From Streptomyces sp. NBC_00237 (GTDB taxonomy: Bacteria > Actinomycetota > Actinomycetes > Streptomycetales > Streptomycetaceae): a stretch of DNA of 64,000 nucleotides. The stretch covers positions 2,790,001 to 2,854,000 of the forward strand of contig NZ_JAPEMT010000002.1 in the NCBI RefSeq assembly GCF_026342435.1, given 5' to 3'. A model generated the notes under the pieces. The model made no database searches. It was not told the origin of the DNA and saw nothing but the letters and a program-made list of their open reading frames with translations. Both the position numbers and the translations under genes were made by a program. The stretch's first letter is position 1; every line of letters starts with the position of its first letter. Positions 56,705 to 64,000 of the stretch are shown piece after piece.

Positions 56705-58066
56705 TTACGCGGCGACCGTCACGCGCTCCTTCGACTCGGCGGGCGCCGACTCGTACTCGTCGACCGGGGAGGCCGAGGCCGAGTTGTACGCGTCGTGGTC
56801 GAGGATCTTCTCGCGGGCCGACACGATCACCGGGACCACTGCCTGACCGGCGACGTTCGTCGCGGTGCGCATCATGTCCAGGATCGGGTCGATCGCCATC
56901 AGGAGACCGACGCCCTCCAGGGGCAGGCCCAGGGTGGAGAGGGTCAGGGTCAGCATGACCGTCGCGCCGGTCAGACCCGCGGTGGCCGCGGAGCCGATGA
57001 CCGAGACGAAGACGATCAGGATGTACTCCTTGACGCCCAGCTGCACGTCGAAGATCTGCGCGATGAAGATCGCGGCGAGCGCCGGGTAGATCGCGGCGCA
57101 ACCGTCCATCTTCGTCGTCGCACCGAAGGGCACCGCGAAGGACGCGTACTCCTTCGGAACGCCGAGGCGCTCGGTGACCCGCTGGGTGACCGGCATGGTG
57201 CCGACCGAGGAGCGGGAGACGAAGGCCAGCTGGATCGCGGGCCAGGCGCCCTTGAAGAACTGGATCGGGTTGACCTTGGCGACCGTCGCCAGCAGCAACG
57301 GGTAGACGCCGAAGAGCACCAGGGCGCAACCGACGTAGATGTCGATCGTGAAGGTCGCGTACTTGCTGAGCAGGTCCCAGCCGTACTCGTAGATCGCGTT
57401 GCCGATGAGGCCGACGGTGCCGATCGGGGCGAGGCGGATGACCCACCACAGGGCCTTCTGGAGCAGCTCCAGGACCGAGGAGGAGAGAGTCAGGATCGGC
57501 TTGGCCTTCTCACCGAGGGCGAGGGCGGCGATGCCCGCGACGACCGCCAGGAAGACGATCTGGAGGACTTCCAGGTCCTTGAACGGCGTGATGATGTCCG
57601 TCGGGATGATGCCGGTGAGGAAGTCGATCCAGGAGCCCGCGTTCTTGGGCTTCTTACCGTCGGCCGGGGTCAGGCCCGTACCGGCGCCCGGGTTGGTGAC
57701 CAGGCCGATCACGATGCCGATCGCGACCGCGATCAGCGAGGTGATCATGAACCAGAGCAGGGTCCGCGACGCCAGCCGGGCCGCGTTGTTGACCTGGCGG
57801 AGGTTGGTGATCGAGACGAGGATGGCGAAGAAGACCAGCGGGGCCACGGCCAGCTTCAGCAGCTGGACGAAGAGACCGCCGACGGTGTCGAGGGTGGTGC
57901 CCAGACCGGTGAGGTCCTGGCTCTTGGCCAGCCAGCCGAGGAGGCCACCGAGGACCAGACCGGCGACGATCTGCACCCAGAACGGAATCCTGGCTATGAG
58001 GTTCTTCTTCTTGGGCTGCGCAGGCTGATCGGCCTGCTCGGCCTTCTGCGCGGGGGACGCGGACAC
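56705..58066 (-). CDS. Dicarboxylate/amino acid:cation symporter (DctA/GltP family)
   Basis: A 453-residue SLC1-type secondary transporter with eight helices and two re-entrant loops. The SRSSVGTMPVT serine-rich loop, NPGAGTGL, and FGATTKMDGCAAIYP correspond to the substrate/Na binding region, and the last helix has GVGLLMAIDPILDMMRTATNV. Substrate C4-dicarboxylate or glutamate/aspartate. GTG 58066 is favoured because GGAG lies 7 nt upstream; GTG 58072 would have only 1 nt. Confidence 0.92.
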   Translation of the reverse strand: MSASPAQKAEQADQPAQPKKKNLIARIPFWVQIVAGLVLGGLLGWLAKSQDLTGLGTTLDTVGGLFVQLLKLAVAPLVFFAILVSITNLRQVNNAARLASRTLLWFMITSLIAVAIGIVIGLVTNPGAGTGLTPADGKKPKNAGSWIDFLTGIIPTDIITPFKDLEVLQIVFLAVVAGIAALALGEKAKPILTLSSSVLELLQKALWWVIRLAPIGTVGLIGNAIYEYGWDLLSKYATFTIDIYVGCALVLFGVYPLLLATVAKVNPIQFFKGAWPAIQLAFVSRSSVGTMPVTQRVTERLGVPKEYASFAVPFGATTKMDGCAAIYPALAAIFIAQIFDVQLGVKEYILIVFVSVIGSAATAGLTGATVMLTLTLSTLGLPLEGVGLLMAIDPILDMMRTATNVAGQAVVPVIVSAREKILDHDAYNSASASPVDEYESAPAESKERVTVAA

Positions 58067-58261
58067 GGACACACTCCGGTGAAGGAAGCTGCGTGAGGCA
58101 GGGGAGGGGAAGAAAGAGGTCGCGCGAAACTTCAGACGGAGCGGCGACAAGCGGCCGAAACCCGGCGGCAGAGATCGACATGCAGGCGCGCCACGAGCGG
58201 GACGCTCATGGGGTTCTGGGGCGCGGCGGATGTCGTCATGTCACTCACGTTAACACCAGTA

Positions 58262-58278
58262 CTTTGAGAACATCAAAG
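58262..58278. promoter_or_regulatory. Inverted repeat upstream of the symporter gene
   Basis: CTTTGA, GAACA, TCAAAG in an AT-rich patch about 200 bp before the symporter start: a candidate operator. The remaining gap 58067-58332 shows no gene. Confidence 0.45.
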
Positions 58279-58332
58279 GTCTTCTTTGGGGAAGCCTGGG
58301 GCGGGTGTGGCGTGAAAAGGGTGAAAAACGGG

Positions 58333-58376
58333 CGGCGCCCCGGAAGTTGAGCCAGAGGCTCACTTCCGGGGCGCCG
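58333..58376. terminator. Long hairpin after the DUF4229 gene
   Basis: 20-bp stem with a single bulged T (CGGCGCCCCGGAAG plus TGAGCC arms). It lies about 90 bp past the DUF4229 stop on the minus strand and before the symporter promoter. Confidence 0.75.
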
Positions 58377-58463
58377 TCGAGTGTGACGCAGCTTACGCCG
58401 CGCTTACGCCGGGATCCCAGCAGCTGGGACGCCCGCACAGGACGTCCGCACCCGGGGAGGGAA

Positions 58464-58751
58464 TCAGGCCAGGTCCTCCTGCTTGCGGTTGGACTCAAGA
58501 CGGGCCTTCGTCTCGTCCACCTTCGCCACGATGCGCTCCGACATCGCGTCCCGCTGCTTCCTCAGTAGTACGAAGCTCAGGGGCGCGGAGACGACGATCG
58601 CGAGCAGCAGCACCCACAGCACGTTCGACATGCCGCCCAGGCTGGAGGGCAGGACGCGCAGGCTCACCAGGACCCACATCACCGCGAAGCAGGCGGCGAA
58701 GACACCCAGGCGCATGGCGGTGTAGCGGAGCGTGGCGTGCTTGGTGCTCAC
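58464..58751 (-). CDS. DUF4229 small membrane protein
   Basis: A 95-residue protein with two hydrophobic segments (about 14-32 and 41-60) and a charged C-terminal tail (MSERIVAKVDETKARLESNRKQE). Matches the actinobacterial DUF4229 pattern. GTG 58751 has AAGG 7 nt upstream. In the same transcription direction as mqnE but separated by the GNAT gene. The function is unknown. Confidence 0.82.
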   Translation of the reverse strand: MSTKHATLRYTAMRLGVFAACFAVMWVLVSLRVLPSSLGGMSNVLWVLLLAIVVSAPLSFVLLRKQRDAMSERIVAKVDETKARLESNRKQEDLA

Positions 58752-58860
58752 GGCGTGACCTTCTTCGTGGCGGTGACGGGGACGAAATCGGGCACTACCA
58801 GTACAGCACAGGGGCCCTGCGCCGCTGCCGGGCCCCTGCCCTTCGCGGTGCACACGGCCG

Positions 58861-59385
58861 TCAGCCCAGGTGCAGCAGCATGATCACGTCGTCCCGGTCG
58901 TCCCCGGGGGCGACCCGGATCGCGCCGGGCACCCGCCCGACCTCCTCGTACCCGCACGCCGTGTAGAAGGAGTCCGCCCCCGTGCCGCCCCGGCAGGTCA
59001 GCCGGATCGCCTCGACGCCGGGGAGGGTGCGGGCCGCGTCGGCGGCCGCTGCCAGCAGATCGCGGCCGTACCCCTTCCCCTGGTGCTTCGGGTGGACCAT
59101 CACCGTGTACAGCCAGACCCAGTGGGTCATGAGCCGGTGCCCGTTCAGGACCAGGAACGCGGTCGCGGCGACGGCCCCGTCCTCGTCGTACCCGACGAGC
59201 AGCCGCGTCCGCCCCTCCGCCATCGCGACGAGGTGCCGGACCAGCTCGGGCCGGATCTCCTCCGGGTCGGCGGGCGGTACGAAACCGACCGCGCCGCCCG
59301 CGTCGGTGACGTCGGCCCACAGGGCGATCAGCCCGTCGCGCAGCGCGGCGTCGACGGGCGGGTCCAGGCGGAAGGAAAGAGGCAT
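58861..59385 (-). CDS. GNAT-family N-acetyltransferase
   Basis: A 174-residue GNAT protein. Motif A is TVMVHPKHQGKGYGRDLL (acetyl-CoA pyrophosphate loop Q-G-x-G-x-G), with a later GADSFYTACGYEEVG. The substrate is unknown. ATG 59385 is preferred as the fold begins with FRLDPP; the ribosome binding site is weak. Confidence 0.88.
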   Translation of the reverse strand: MPLSFRLDPPVDAALRDGLIALWADVTDAGGAVGFVPPADPEEIRPELVRHLVAMAEGRTRLLVGYDEDGAVAATAFLVLNGHRLMTHWVWLYTVMVHPKHQGKGYGRDLLAAAADAARTLPGVEAIRLTCRGGTGADSFYTACGYEEVGRVPGAIRVAPGDDRDDVIMLLHLG

Positions 59386-59409
59386 GTCCCGCACGCTAAC
59401 CGAGACGCC

Positions 59410-59443
59410 GAGAGCCCCGGCCAAGGGGTCGGCCGGGGCTCTC
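59410..59443. terminator. Hairpin after mqnE
   Basis: Perfect 13-bp stem GAGAGCCCCGGCC and complement, 8-nt loop, 41 bp past the mqnE stop on the minus strand. Confidence 0.7.
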
Positions 59444-59483
59444 GCACATACGGAACGCGCACATCACGTACGGAACGCGCAGG

Positions 59484-60647
59484 TCAGACGCGCATGGCCT
59501 GCGGGCTCTCGCGGCGGTCGGGGTCCGGGCCCTCGTACTCCTTGATGATCTCGTAGCGCGTGTTGCGCTCGACCGGACGGAAGCCGGCGTCACGGATCAG
59601 TTCGAGGAGGTCGTCGCGGCCGAGCTTGTTCGGGGTGCCGTAGTCGTCCGCGTCGTGCGTGATCTTGTACTCGACGACCGAGCCGTCCATGTCGTCCGCG
59701 CCGTGCTGGAGGGCGAGCTGGGCGGTCTGCACGCCGTGCATGACCCAGAAGACCTTGACGTGCGGAACGTTGTCGAAGAGCAGTCGCGACACCGCGAAGG
59801 TCTTCAGCGCCTCGGCGCCCGTCGCCATCGTGGTCCGCGCCTGGAGCTTGTTGCGGACCTTGCCGTCCTTCATGTCGACGAAGTCGTGCTGGTAGCGCAG
59901 CGGGATGAAGACCTGGAAACCACCGGTCTCGTCCTGCATCTCACGCAGCCGCAGCACGTGGTCGACGCGGTGGCGGGGCTCCTCGATGTGCCCGTACAGC
60001 ATGGTCGCCGGGGTCTTGAGGCCCTTCTCGTGGGCGAGGCGGTGGATGCGCGACCAGTCCTCCCAGTGGGTGTTGTGGTCGACGATGTGCTGCCTCACCT
60101 CCCAGTCGAAGATCTCGGCGCCGCCGCCGGTCAGGGATTCGAGACCGGCCTCGATCAGCTCGTCGAGGATCTCGGAGGCGGACAGCCCGGAGATGGTCTC
60201 GAAGTGGTGGATCTCGGTGGCCGTGAACGCCTTCAGGGAGACCTGCGGGAGGGCTTCCTTGAGGGCGGACAGCGAGCGCGGGTAGTAGCGCCACGGGAGG
60301 GTCGGGTGCAGACCGTTGACGATGTGCAGCTCGGTGAGGTTCTCGTTCTCCATCGCCTTGGCGAGGCGGACGGCCTCTTCGATGCGCATCGTGTACGCGT
60401 CCTTCTCGCCCGGCTTGCGCTGGAACGAGCAGTAGGCGCAGGAGGCGGTGCACACGTTCGTCATGTTGAGGTGACGGTTGACGTTGAAGTGGACGACGTC
60501 GCCGTTCTTCCTCGTCCGCACCTCGTGGGCGAGACCGCCCAGCCAGGCCAGGTCGTCCGACTCGTAGAGCGCGATCCCGTCCTCGCGGCTCAGCCGCTCC
60601 CCGGCCCGGACCTTCTGCTCCAGCTCGCGCTTGAGTCCCGCGTCCAT
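59484..60647 (-). CDS. mqnE: Aminofutalosine synthase (radical SAM)
   Basis: A 387-residue radical SAM enzyme that joins SAM to 3-enolpyruvyl-benzoate to give aminofutalosine. The cluster motif is C66-x3-C70-x2-C73 in NVCTASCAYCSF. FNVNRHLNMTN precedes it; HIVNGLHPTLPWRYY, FTATEIHHFE, LTGGGAEIFDWEVR and MLYGHIEE follow, identifying MqnE and not MqnC. Full length. A hairpin terminator follows; the Lrp gene ends 53 bp upstream. Confidence 0.95.
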   Translation of the reverse strand: MDAGLKRELEQKVRAGERLSREDGIALYESDDLAWLGGLAHEVRTRKNGDVVHFNVNRHLNMTNVCTASCAYCSFQRKPGEKDAYTMRIEEAVRLAKAMENENLTELHIVNGLHPTLPWRYYPRSLSALKEALPQVSLKAFTATEIHHFETISGLSASEILDELIEAGLESLTGGGAEIFDWEVRQHIVDHNTHWEDWSRIHRLAHEKGLKTPATMLYGHIEEPRHRVDHVLRLREMQDETGGFQVFIPLRYQHDFVDMKDGKVRNKLQARTTMATGAEALKTFAVSRLLFDNVPHVKVFWVMHGVQTAQLALQHGADDMDGSVVEYKITHDADDYGTPNKLGRDDLLELIRDAGFRPVERNTRYEIIKEYEGPDPDRRESPQAMRV

Positions 60648-60700
60648 ACCCGGCCGCCTCCTATGTCTGTACGTAAACCAAGCTCAGCCCAACCGTACGC

Positions 60701-61156
60701 CTAGCCCTCTTCCGGAAGTTCCCCGACCCGGTTCTCCCACTTGGTGGAGAGCACGATGGTCGTACGGGTCCTGGAGACGCCGCGCGTCCCGCTCAGCCGC
60801 CGGATCGTCCGCTCCAGACCGTCCACGTCGCCCGCACGGATCTTGAGCATGAACGAGTCGTCGCCAGCGATGAACCAGCAGTCCTCGATCTCCTCCAGGT
60901 CCTTCAGCCGACGGGCCACGTCCTCGTGGTCGGCGGCGTCGGACAGCGAGATGCCGATCAGGGCGGTGACGCCGAGCCCGAGCGACTTGGCGTCGACGGT
61001 CGCGCGGTAGCCGGTGATGACGCCCGCCGATTCGAGGCGGTTGATGCGGTCGGTGACGCTCGGCCCCGAGAGCCCGACGAGCCGCCCGAGCTCGGCGTAC
61101 GAGGCCCTGCCGTTCTCCCGAAGTGCCTGGATGAGCTGCCTGTCCACGGCGTCCAT
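60701..61156 (-). CDS. Lrp/AsnC-family regulator
   Basis: A 151-residue Lrp regulator. N-terminal HTH (DAVDRQLIQALRENGRASYAELGRLVGLSGPSVTDRINRLE) and C-terminal RAM/ACT-like domain with GYRATVDAKSLGLGVTALIGI and DCWFIAGDDSFMLKI. ATG 61156 is chosen since it begins the conserved DAVDRQL; ATG 61174 adds six residues and has no binding site. Divergent from the 46-codon gene at 61299 and upstream of mqnE. Confidence 0.92.
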   Translation of the reverse strand: MDAVDRQLIQALRENGRASYAELGRLVGLSGPSVTDRINRLESAGVITGYRATVDAKSLGLGVTALIGISLSDAADHEDVARRLKDLEEIEDCWFIAGDDSFMLKIRAGDVDGLERTIRRLSGTRGVSRTRTTIVLSTKWENRVGELPEEG

Positions 61157-61201
61157 ATGCCTGAAGCCTTCCATTGTTCAGCGATACCGCGAGTTTACGT
61201 A

Positions 61202-61252
61202 TAGAATCTAAGGCACAGGGGCCGAATCCCCTGTGGATCTTTCATCAGATCC
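61202..61252 (+). promoter_or_regulatory. -10-like box and two leader hairpins before the 46-codon gene
   Basis: TAGAAT (61202-61207) could be a -10. Hairpin 1: CACAGGGG/CCCCTGTG (61214-61235, 6-nt loop). Hairpin 2: GGATCT/AGATCC (61235-61252), then AAGATTTTCTTTC. The second resembles a weak terminator; the two share a base and so compete slightly. Confidence 0.5.
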
Positions 61253-61298
61253 AAGATTTTCTTTCAGTTCTTCCTGACTCGACGGAGAGTGACCCACC

Positions 61299-61439
61299 GT
61301 GTACACGACCGAGATGGCCTATGTCCGCATGCGCGAACTTCAGGAACTGGCCAACCGCTCGCGTGCCCACAAGCCCACCGCCCCGACTGCTTCCGCGCGC
61401 GGCCTCAAGGCTCGCCTGAAGCGCTCCAAGCAGGGCTGA
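61299..61439 (+). CDS. 46-residue small basic protein
   Basis: GTG 61299 has GGAGAG 9 nt upstream; the frame runs 46 codons to TGA at 61437-61439. The product starts YTTEMAYVRMRELQELANRSRA (shown in part) and ends ARGLKARLKRSKQG: an amphipathic helix then a Lys/Arg-rich tail. Codon choice is strongly biased as in genes. No family I know. Too short for common gene finders, but the ribosome binding site and codon usage support it. Divergent from the Lrp gene and convergent with the ubiX-like gene. Confidence 0.7.
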   Translation: MYTTEMAYVRMRELQELANRSRAHKPTAPTASARGLKARLKRSKQG

Positions 61440-61460
61440 CCCACCCCCTCTTTCTCCTTA

Positions 61461-62144
61461 CTACGGGTTGCGGGAGCCTCCCCCGAGCTCTCCCTCCCAC
61501 CGGCGGTACAGCCCGTGCGGCACTCCTGCCGCGTCGAGCACCCGCCCCGCGACGAAGTCCACCAGATCCTGGATGTGCGTCGCACCGGCATAGAACGCAG
61601 GGGAGGCGGGCAGCACCACGGCGCCCGCCTCGTCCAGCGTCACCAGATGCTTCAGCGTCTGCCCGTTCAACGGCGTCTCCCTGACCGCCACCACCAGCTT
61701 CCGCCGCTCCTTGAGCGTGACGCTCGCGGCCCGCTGCAACAGATCCTTCGAGAGCCCCAGCGCGACTCCGGCGACACTCGCCGTCGAGGCCGGGACGATC
61801 AGCATCCCCTTCACGGCGTACGACCCGGACGACGGCCCGGCCGCCAGGTCCCCCGCACTCCAGTGACGTACGCCGGACAGGTCCAGGTCCTGGAAGGTGT
61901 CCGGCTTGCCGTCGGCTCCCCGTGCCAACCACACCGCGAGGTCCTCGCGCCAGTGGCTGTCGCGGTACGCGATGCCCGTCTCGTCGAGGATCGTCAGCCG
62001 GGACGCCCGGCTGACGACGAGGTCGACGGCCTCCCCCGCTGCCAGCAGACCGCGCAGTACGGCGGCGGCGTACGGAGTTCCGGAGGCACCCGAGACCCCT
62101 ACTACCCAGGGGGTTCGGCTACGTTCCACGGCGGGCTCAGTCAT
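61461..62144 (-). CDS. mqnM: UbiX-like flavin prenyltransferase (MqnM)
   Basis: A 227-residue UbiX/Pad1-like flavoprotein. VGVSGASGTPYAAAVLR is the FMN loop; MLIVPASTASVAGVALGLSKDLLQRAASVTLKERRKLVVAVRETPLN contains the conserved Ser/Arg/Glu set; FYAGATHIQDLVDFVAGR ends the fold. UbiX makes prenyl-FMN for a UbiD decarboxylase; in the futalosine pathway the UbiX/UbiD-like pair (MqnM/MqnL) decarboxylates the naphthoate. The UbiD partner is not in the window. ATG 62144. Confidence 0.88.
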   Translation of the reverse strand: MTEPAVERSRTPWVVGVSGASGTPYAAAVLRGLLAAGEAVDLVVSRASRLTILDETGIAYRDSHWREDLAVWLARGADGKPDTFQDLDLSGVRHWSAGDLAAGPSSGSYAVKGMLIVPASTASVAGVALGLSKDLLQRAASVTLKERRKLVVAVRETPLNGQTLKHLVTLDEAGAVVLPASPAFYAGATHIQDLVDFVAGRVLDAAGVPHGLYRRWEGELGGGSRNP

Positions 62145-62229
62145 GGGTCGGAGCTTATCGGGGGCCGGTTCGCGGGAACCGGGCAAGGTGCCCGGACGTT
62201 CCTATGGACAACAGGGGGTGAGGGACGAC

Positions 62230-62826
62230 ATGACGTACCTGCCAGAGACTCGACCGGCGCGGCCACCGGCCCGGGGAGCGCGCGTGCGGACGGCCGCCGG
62301 GGTGATGCTGGCGTGGGTCGCCCTGCTGTGGCTCCTCGAAGCGATCGACTCCGCGACCGGCGCCCTCGACACCTTCGGCCTCTCACCGCGCTCGCTCCCG
62401 GAGCTGCGGGACGTCCTCCCGATGGCCTTCCTGCACCACGGCTTCGACCACGTGGCGTCGAACACCCTCCCCCTCCTCGTCCTCGGCTTCATAGCCGCGC
62501 TGGGCGGGATACGCAGGTTCGCGGGCGTCATCCTGACGATCATGCTGGTCGGGGGGCTGGGGGTGTGGCTGACGGCCCCCGCGTACTCGAACACGGCGGG
62601 TGCGTCGGGCGTCGTCTTCGGCCTGTTCGGCTACCTGCTGATACGGGGCTTCGTGGACCGGAGGCCGTGGGACGTGGTGATCGGGGTGATCGTCGCGGCG
62701 GTGTACGGGTCGATCCTGTGGGGCGTGCTCCCGACGAACTCGGCGATCAGCTGGCAGGGCCACTTGTTCGGCCTGCTGGGCGGAGTGCTCGCGGCTTTCG
62801 CCTTCCGGCGGGGACGGGCGGCTTAG
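62230..62826 (+). CDS. Rhomboid-family intramembrane serine protease
   Basis: A 198-residue membrane protein with about six helices. Rhomboid marks are HHGFDHVASN (helix 2), GASGVVFGLFGYLL with the catalytic Ser, and WQGHLFGLLGG with the catalytic His. All key residues are present. Substrates are unknown. ATG 62230 has GAGGGA about 5 nt upstream. Located between two late menaquinone genes, with no obvious link. Confidence 0.88.
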   Translation: MTYLPETRPARPPARGARVRTAAGVMLAWVALLWLLEAIDSATGALDTFGLSPRSLPELRDVLPMAFLHHGFDHVASNTLPLLVLGFIAALGGIRRFAGVILTIMLVGGLGVWLTAPAYSNTAGASGVVFGLFGYLLIRGFVDRRPWDVVIGVIVAAVYGSILWGVLPTNSAISWQGHLFGLLGGVLAAFAFRRGRAA

Positions 62827-63159
62827 CCCGCCCCTGGGCGGGGGCGGGTGGCTTAGCCCTTCCCTGGGCGGGGGCGGCGGAGTGCCGCTGCGCGGGACGT
62901 GCGGGTGCGTCGTGGCTGGTCGCGCAGTTCCCCGCGCCCCTCAATGCCCCCTGCGGGGGCATTCCCTGCGGGGGCATCTCAGCCCGAGCGGGAAAATCCA
63001 GCCCGTCCGGCGTTTGAGGACGCGCGGCGGAGCCGTGCAGGGGGCGAGGGGCGTAGCCCCCATCCGTGACAGCAAGCCCCGTCAGGGTTTAGGTGAAGGG
63101 GCGGGGTTGGGGCAGCCCGCCGCAGGCGCACCCGGGCACGGACCACCCGGCCCGGGGGC
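62827..63159. other. Repeat-rich intergenic region
   Basis: About 330 bp without a gene. It has two GGCTTAGCCCxxCCCTGGGCGG units (62.82-62.88 kb), the 47-bp repeat 62895-62941, CTGCGGGGGCATT units, the AGCCCGTCCGGCG element (63000-63022) and the AGGTGAAGGGGCGG element (63091 on), all related to sites at 13.6 and 51.5 kb. Confidence 0.75.
62895..62941. repeat. 47-bp dispersed repeat, copy 2
   Basis: Identical to 51589-51635. Confidence 0.85.
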
Positions 63160-64000
63160 CTAGACCGTCAGTCCCCGCACCAGCAGATCCAGCAACGCGC
63201 ACGCGAACAGCGCGATCCCAATAAACCCGTTCACCTGGAAGAACGCCCGGTTCAACCGCGAAAGATCATGCGGCCGAACGATCGTGTGCTCGTACACAAA
63301 CGCCACGGCGACGATCACCATCCCGATCCAGAAGAAGATCCCGGCATCGGTACGGACCCCGTACCAGACCAGCAGAGCCGTCGTCAGCACGTGACACACA
63401 CGCGCCCCGTGCAACGCCGCCGGAATCCCGAACCGAGCGGGCACCGACTTCACCCCATGCGCCCGGTCCGCCTGAACATCCTGCGACCCGAAGATCAGGT
63501 CGAAGCCGCCGATCCAGACCCCGACCGCCAGCCCGAGCACGACCGCGTCGCCCGACCACTCCCCCGTGATCGCGATCCACGCCCCGACCGGCCCCATCGC
63601 CTGGGCCAACCCCAGAATCGCGTGCGGGAAGTTCGTGAACCGCTTCCCGTACGGGTACACGACCATCGGGATCACGGCCACCGGCGCGAGCGCCAGACAC
63701 AGCGGATTCAGCAGCGCCGCCGCCCCCAGGAAGAAGACGAGGGCGATCCCCGCCCCCGTCCACGCCGACTTCACACTCACCGCACCGGTCACGATCTCCC
63801 GGTTCGCGGTGCGCGGATTCCGCGCGTCGATCTCCCGGTCGATGATCCGGTTGGCCGCCATCGCGAAGGTCCGGAGCCCGACCATCGCGATCGTCACCAG
63901 GAGCAGCCGCCCCCAGTGGATGTTCTTGTCCAGCTGGAACATGGCCGTCAGCGCGGCGATGTACGCGAACGGCAGCGCGAAGACCGAGTGCTCGATGAGC
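63160..64000 (-). CDS. mqnP: UbiA-type prenyltransferase (MqnP), start beyond window
   Basis: About 280 residues visible; the N-terminus is off the right edge, as frame continues beyond ATG 63942 with IEHSVFALPFAYIAALTA. The first Asp-rich motif is NRIIDREIDARNPRT and the second is GSQDVQADRAHGVKSVPARFG; about seven membrane helices follow or surround them. In futalosine-pathway bacteria this UbiA member prenylates 1,4-dihydroxy-6-naphthoate (MqnP). Stop TAG at 63160-63162. Minus strand, upstream of the rhomboid and ubiX-like genes. Confidence 0.9.
   Translation of the reverse strand, partial: LIEHSVFALPFAYIAALTAMFQLDKNIHWGRLLLVTIAMVGLRTFAMAANRIIDREIDARNPRTANREIVTGAVSVKSAWTGAGIALVFFLGAAALLNPLCLALAPVAVIPMVVYPYGKRFTNFPHAILGLAQAMGPVGAWIAITGEWSGDAVVLGLAVGVWIGGFDLIFGSQDVQADRAHGVKSVPARFGIPAALHGARVCHVLTTALLVWYGVRTDAGIFFWIGMVIVAVAFVYEHTIVRPHDLSRLNRAFFQVNGFIGIALFACALLDLLVRGLTV

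Noticed and set aside
51589-62941. The 47-bp identical pair as att sites of an integrative element spanning 51.6-62.9 kb.
   Set aside because: No integrase, excisionase or tRNA gene; genes inside are ordinary chromosomal ones such as mqnE; the sequence looks like a common dispersed repeat.

Overview
The window is chromosomal DNA of a high-GC actinomycete, almost certainly a Streptomyces. This rests on GC-rich third codon positions, frequent GTG starts, ATGA/GTGA/TGATG stop-start overlaps, the futalosine route to menaquinone, XRE/DUF397/HATPase and LAETG-sortase families, and dispersed GC-rich intergenic repeats typical of the genus. From memory, the order of menaquinone genes resembles the S. 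coelicolor SCO4490-SCO4556 interval. No rRNA, tRNA, CRISPR array, prophage or intact insertion sequence was seen.

Layout. 1-2.75 kb: glutaminase (cut by the window edge), menG, a short amidohydrolase-like gene and mqnC, all on the minus strand. 2.86-14.64 kb: a compact minus-strand Tad/Flp pilus operon (CpaB-like, CpaE/TadZ-like, TadA, TadB, TadC, a small Flp-like pilin, two TadE-like and one TadG-like pseudopilins) that ends with a lipoprotein, a secreted protein and a large LysM-BTAD membrane protein. 15.1-30.6 kb: a type VII secretion (T7SS) neighbourhood. It has a five-gene plus-strand cargo/accessory operon, a second copy of the same lipoprotein plus secreted-protein pair, a third diverged lipoprotein, an isolated WXG100-like gene, a 1545-residue EssC/EccC-type ATPase with an FHA-like N-terminus, and a membrane Ser/Thr kinase. 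30.8-42.5 kb: a lipoprotein esterase, mqnA, a cold-shock gene with an attenuator-like leader, a long-chain acyl-CoA ligase carrying an in-frame repeat insertion, an AraC regulator, two secreted lipases around a DinB-like gene, and an NDH-2-like flavoprotein followed by an ECF41 sigma factor. 42.46-45.3 kb: a complete sdpI-sdpC-sdpA-sdpB-like operon, a candidate SDP-type antimicrobial peptide system with immunity. 45.5-56.6 kb: accessory genes, including HATPase/XRE/DUF397, a HTH protein, a sortase-anchored ALF-repeat protein, VapBC, two TetR regulators, cytochrome P450 with [3Fe-4S] ferredoxin, and Uma2. 56.7-64 kb: a dicarboxylate symporter, DUF4229, a GNAT enzyme, mqnE, an Lrp regulator with a divergent 46-codon small gene, a ubiX-like gene (mqnM), a rhomboid protease, and a UbiA-type prenyltransferase (mqnP) cut by the window edge.

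How the genes work together. MqnA (chorismate dehydratase), MqnE and MqnC are early futalosine-pathway steps; the UbiX-like and UbiA-like proteins act in the late prenylation/decarboxylation steps and MenG performs the final methylation. The Tad operon would build a surface pilus, but no prepilin peptidase lies here. The T7SS locus has the motor ATPase and candidate substrates but no EccB, EccD, EccE or mycosin. Both machines carry paralogous lipoprotein/secreted-protein pairs with the same 4-nt GTGA overlap, suggesting one envelope module used beside two unrelated export systems. The strongest candidates for something undescribed are that shared module, the Sdp-like operon, the 56-bp promoter-like block shared by two T7SS transcription units, and the leader structures before the cold-shock gene and the 46-codon gene.
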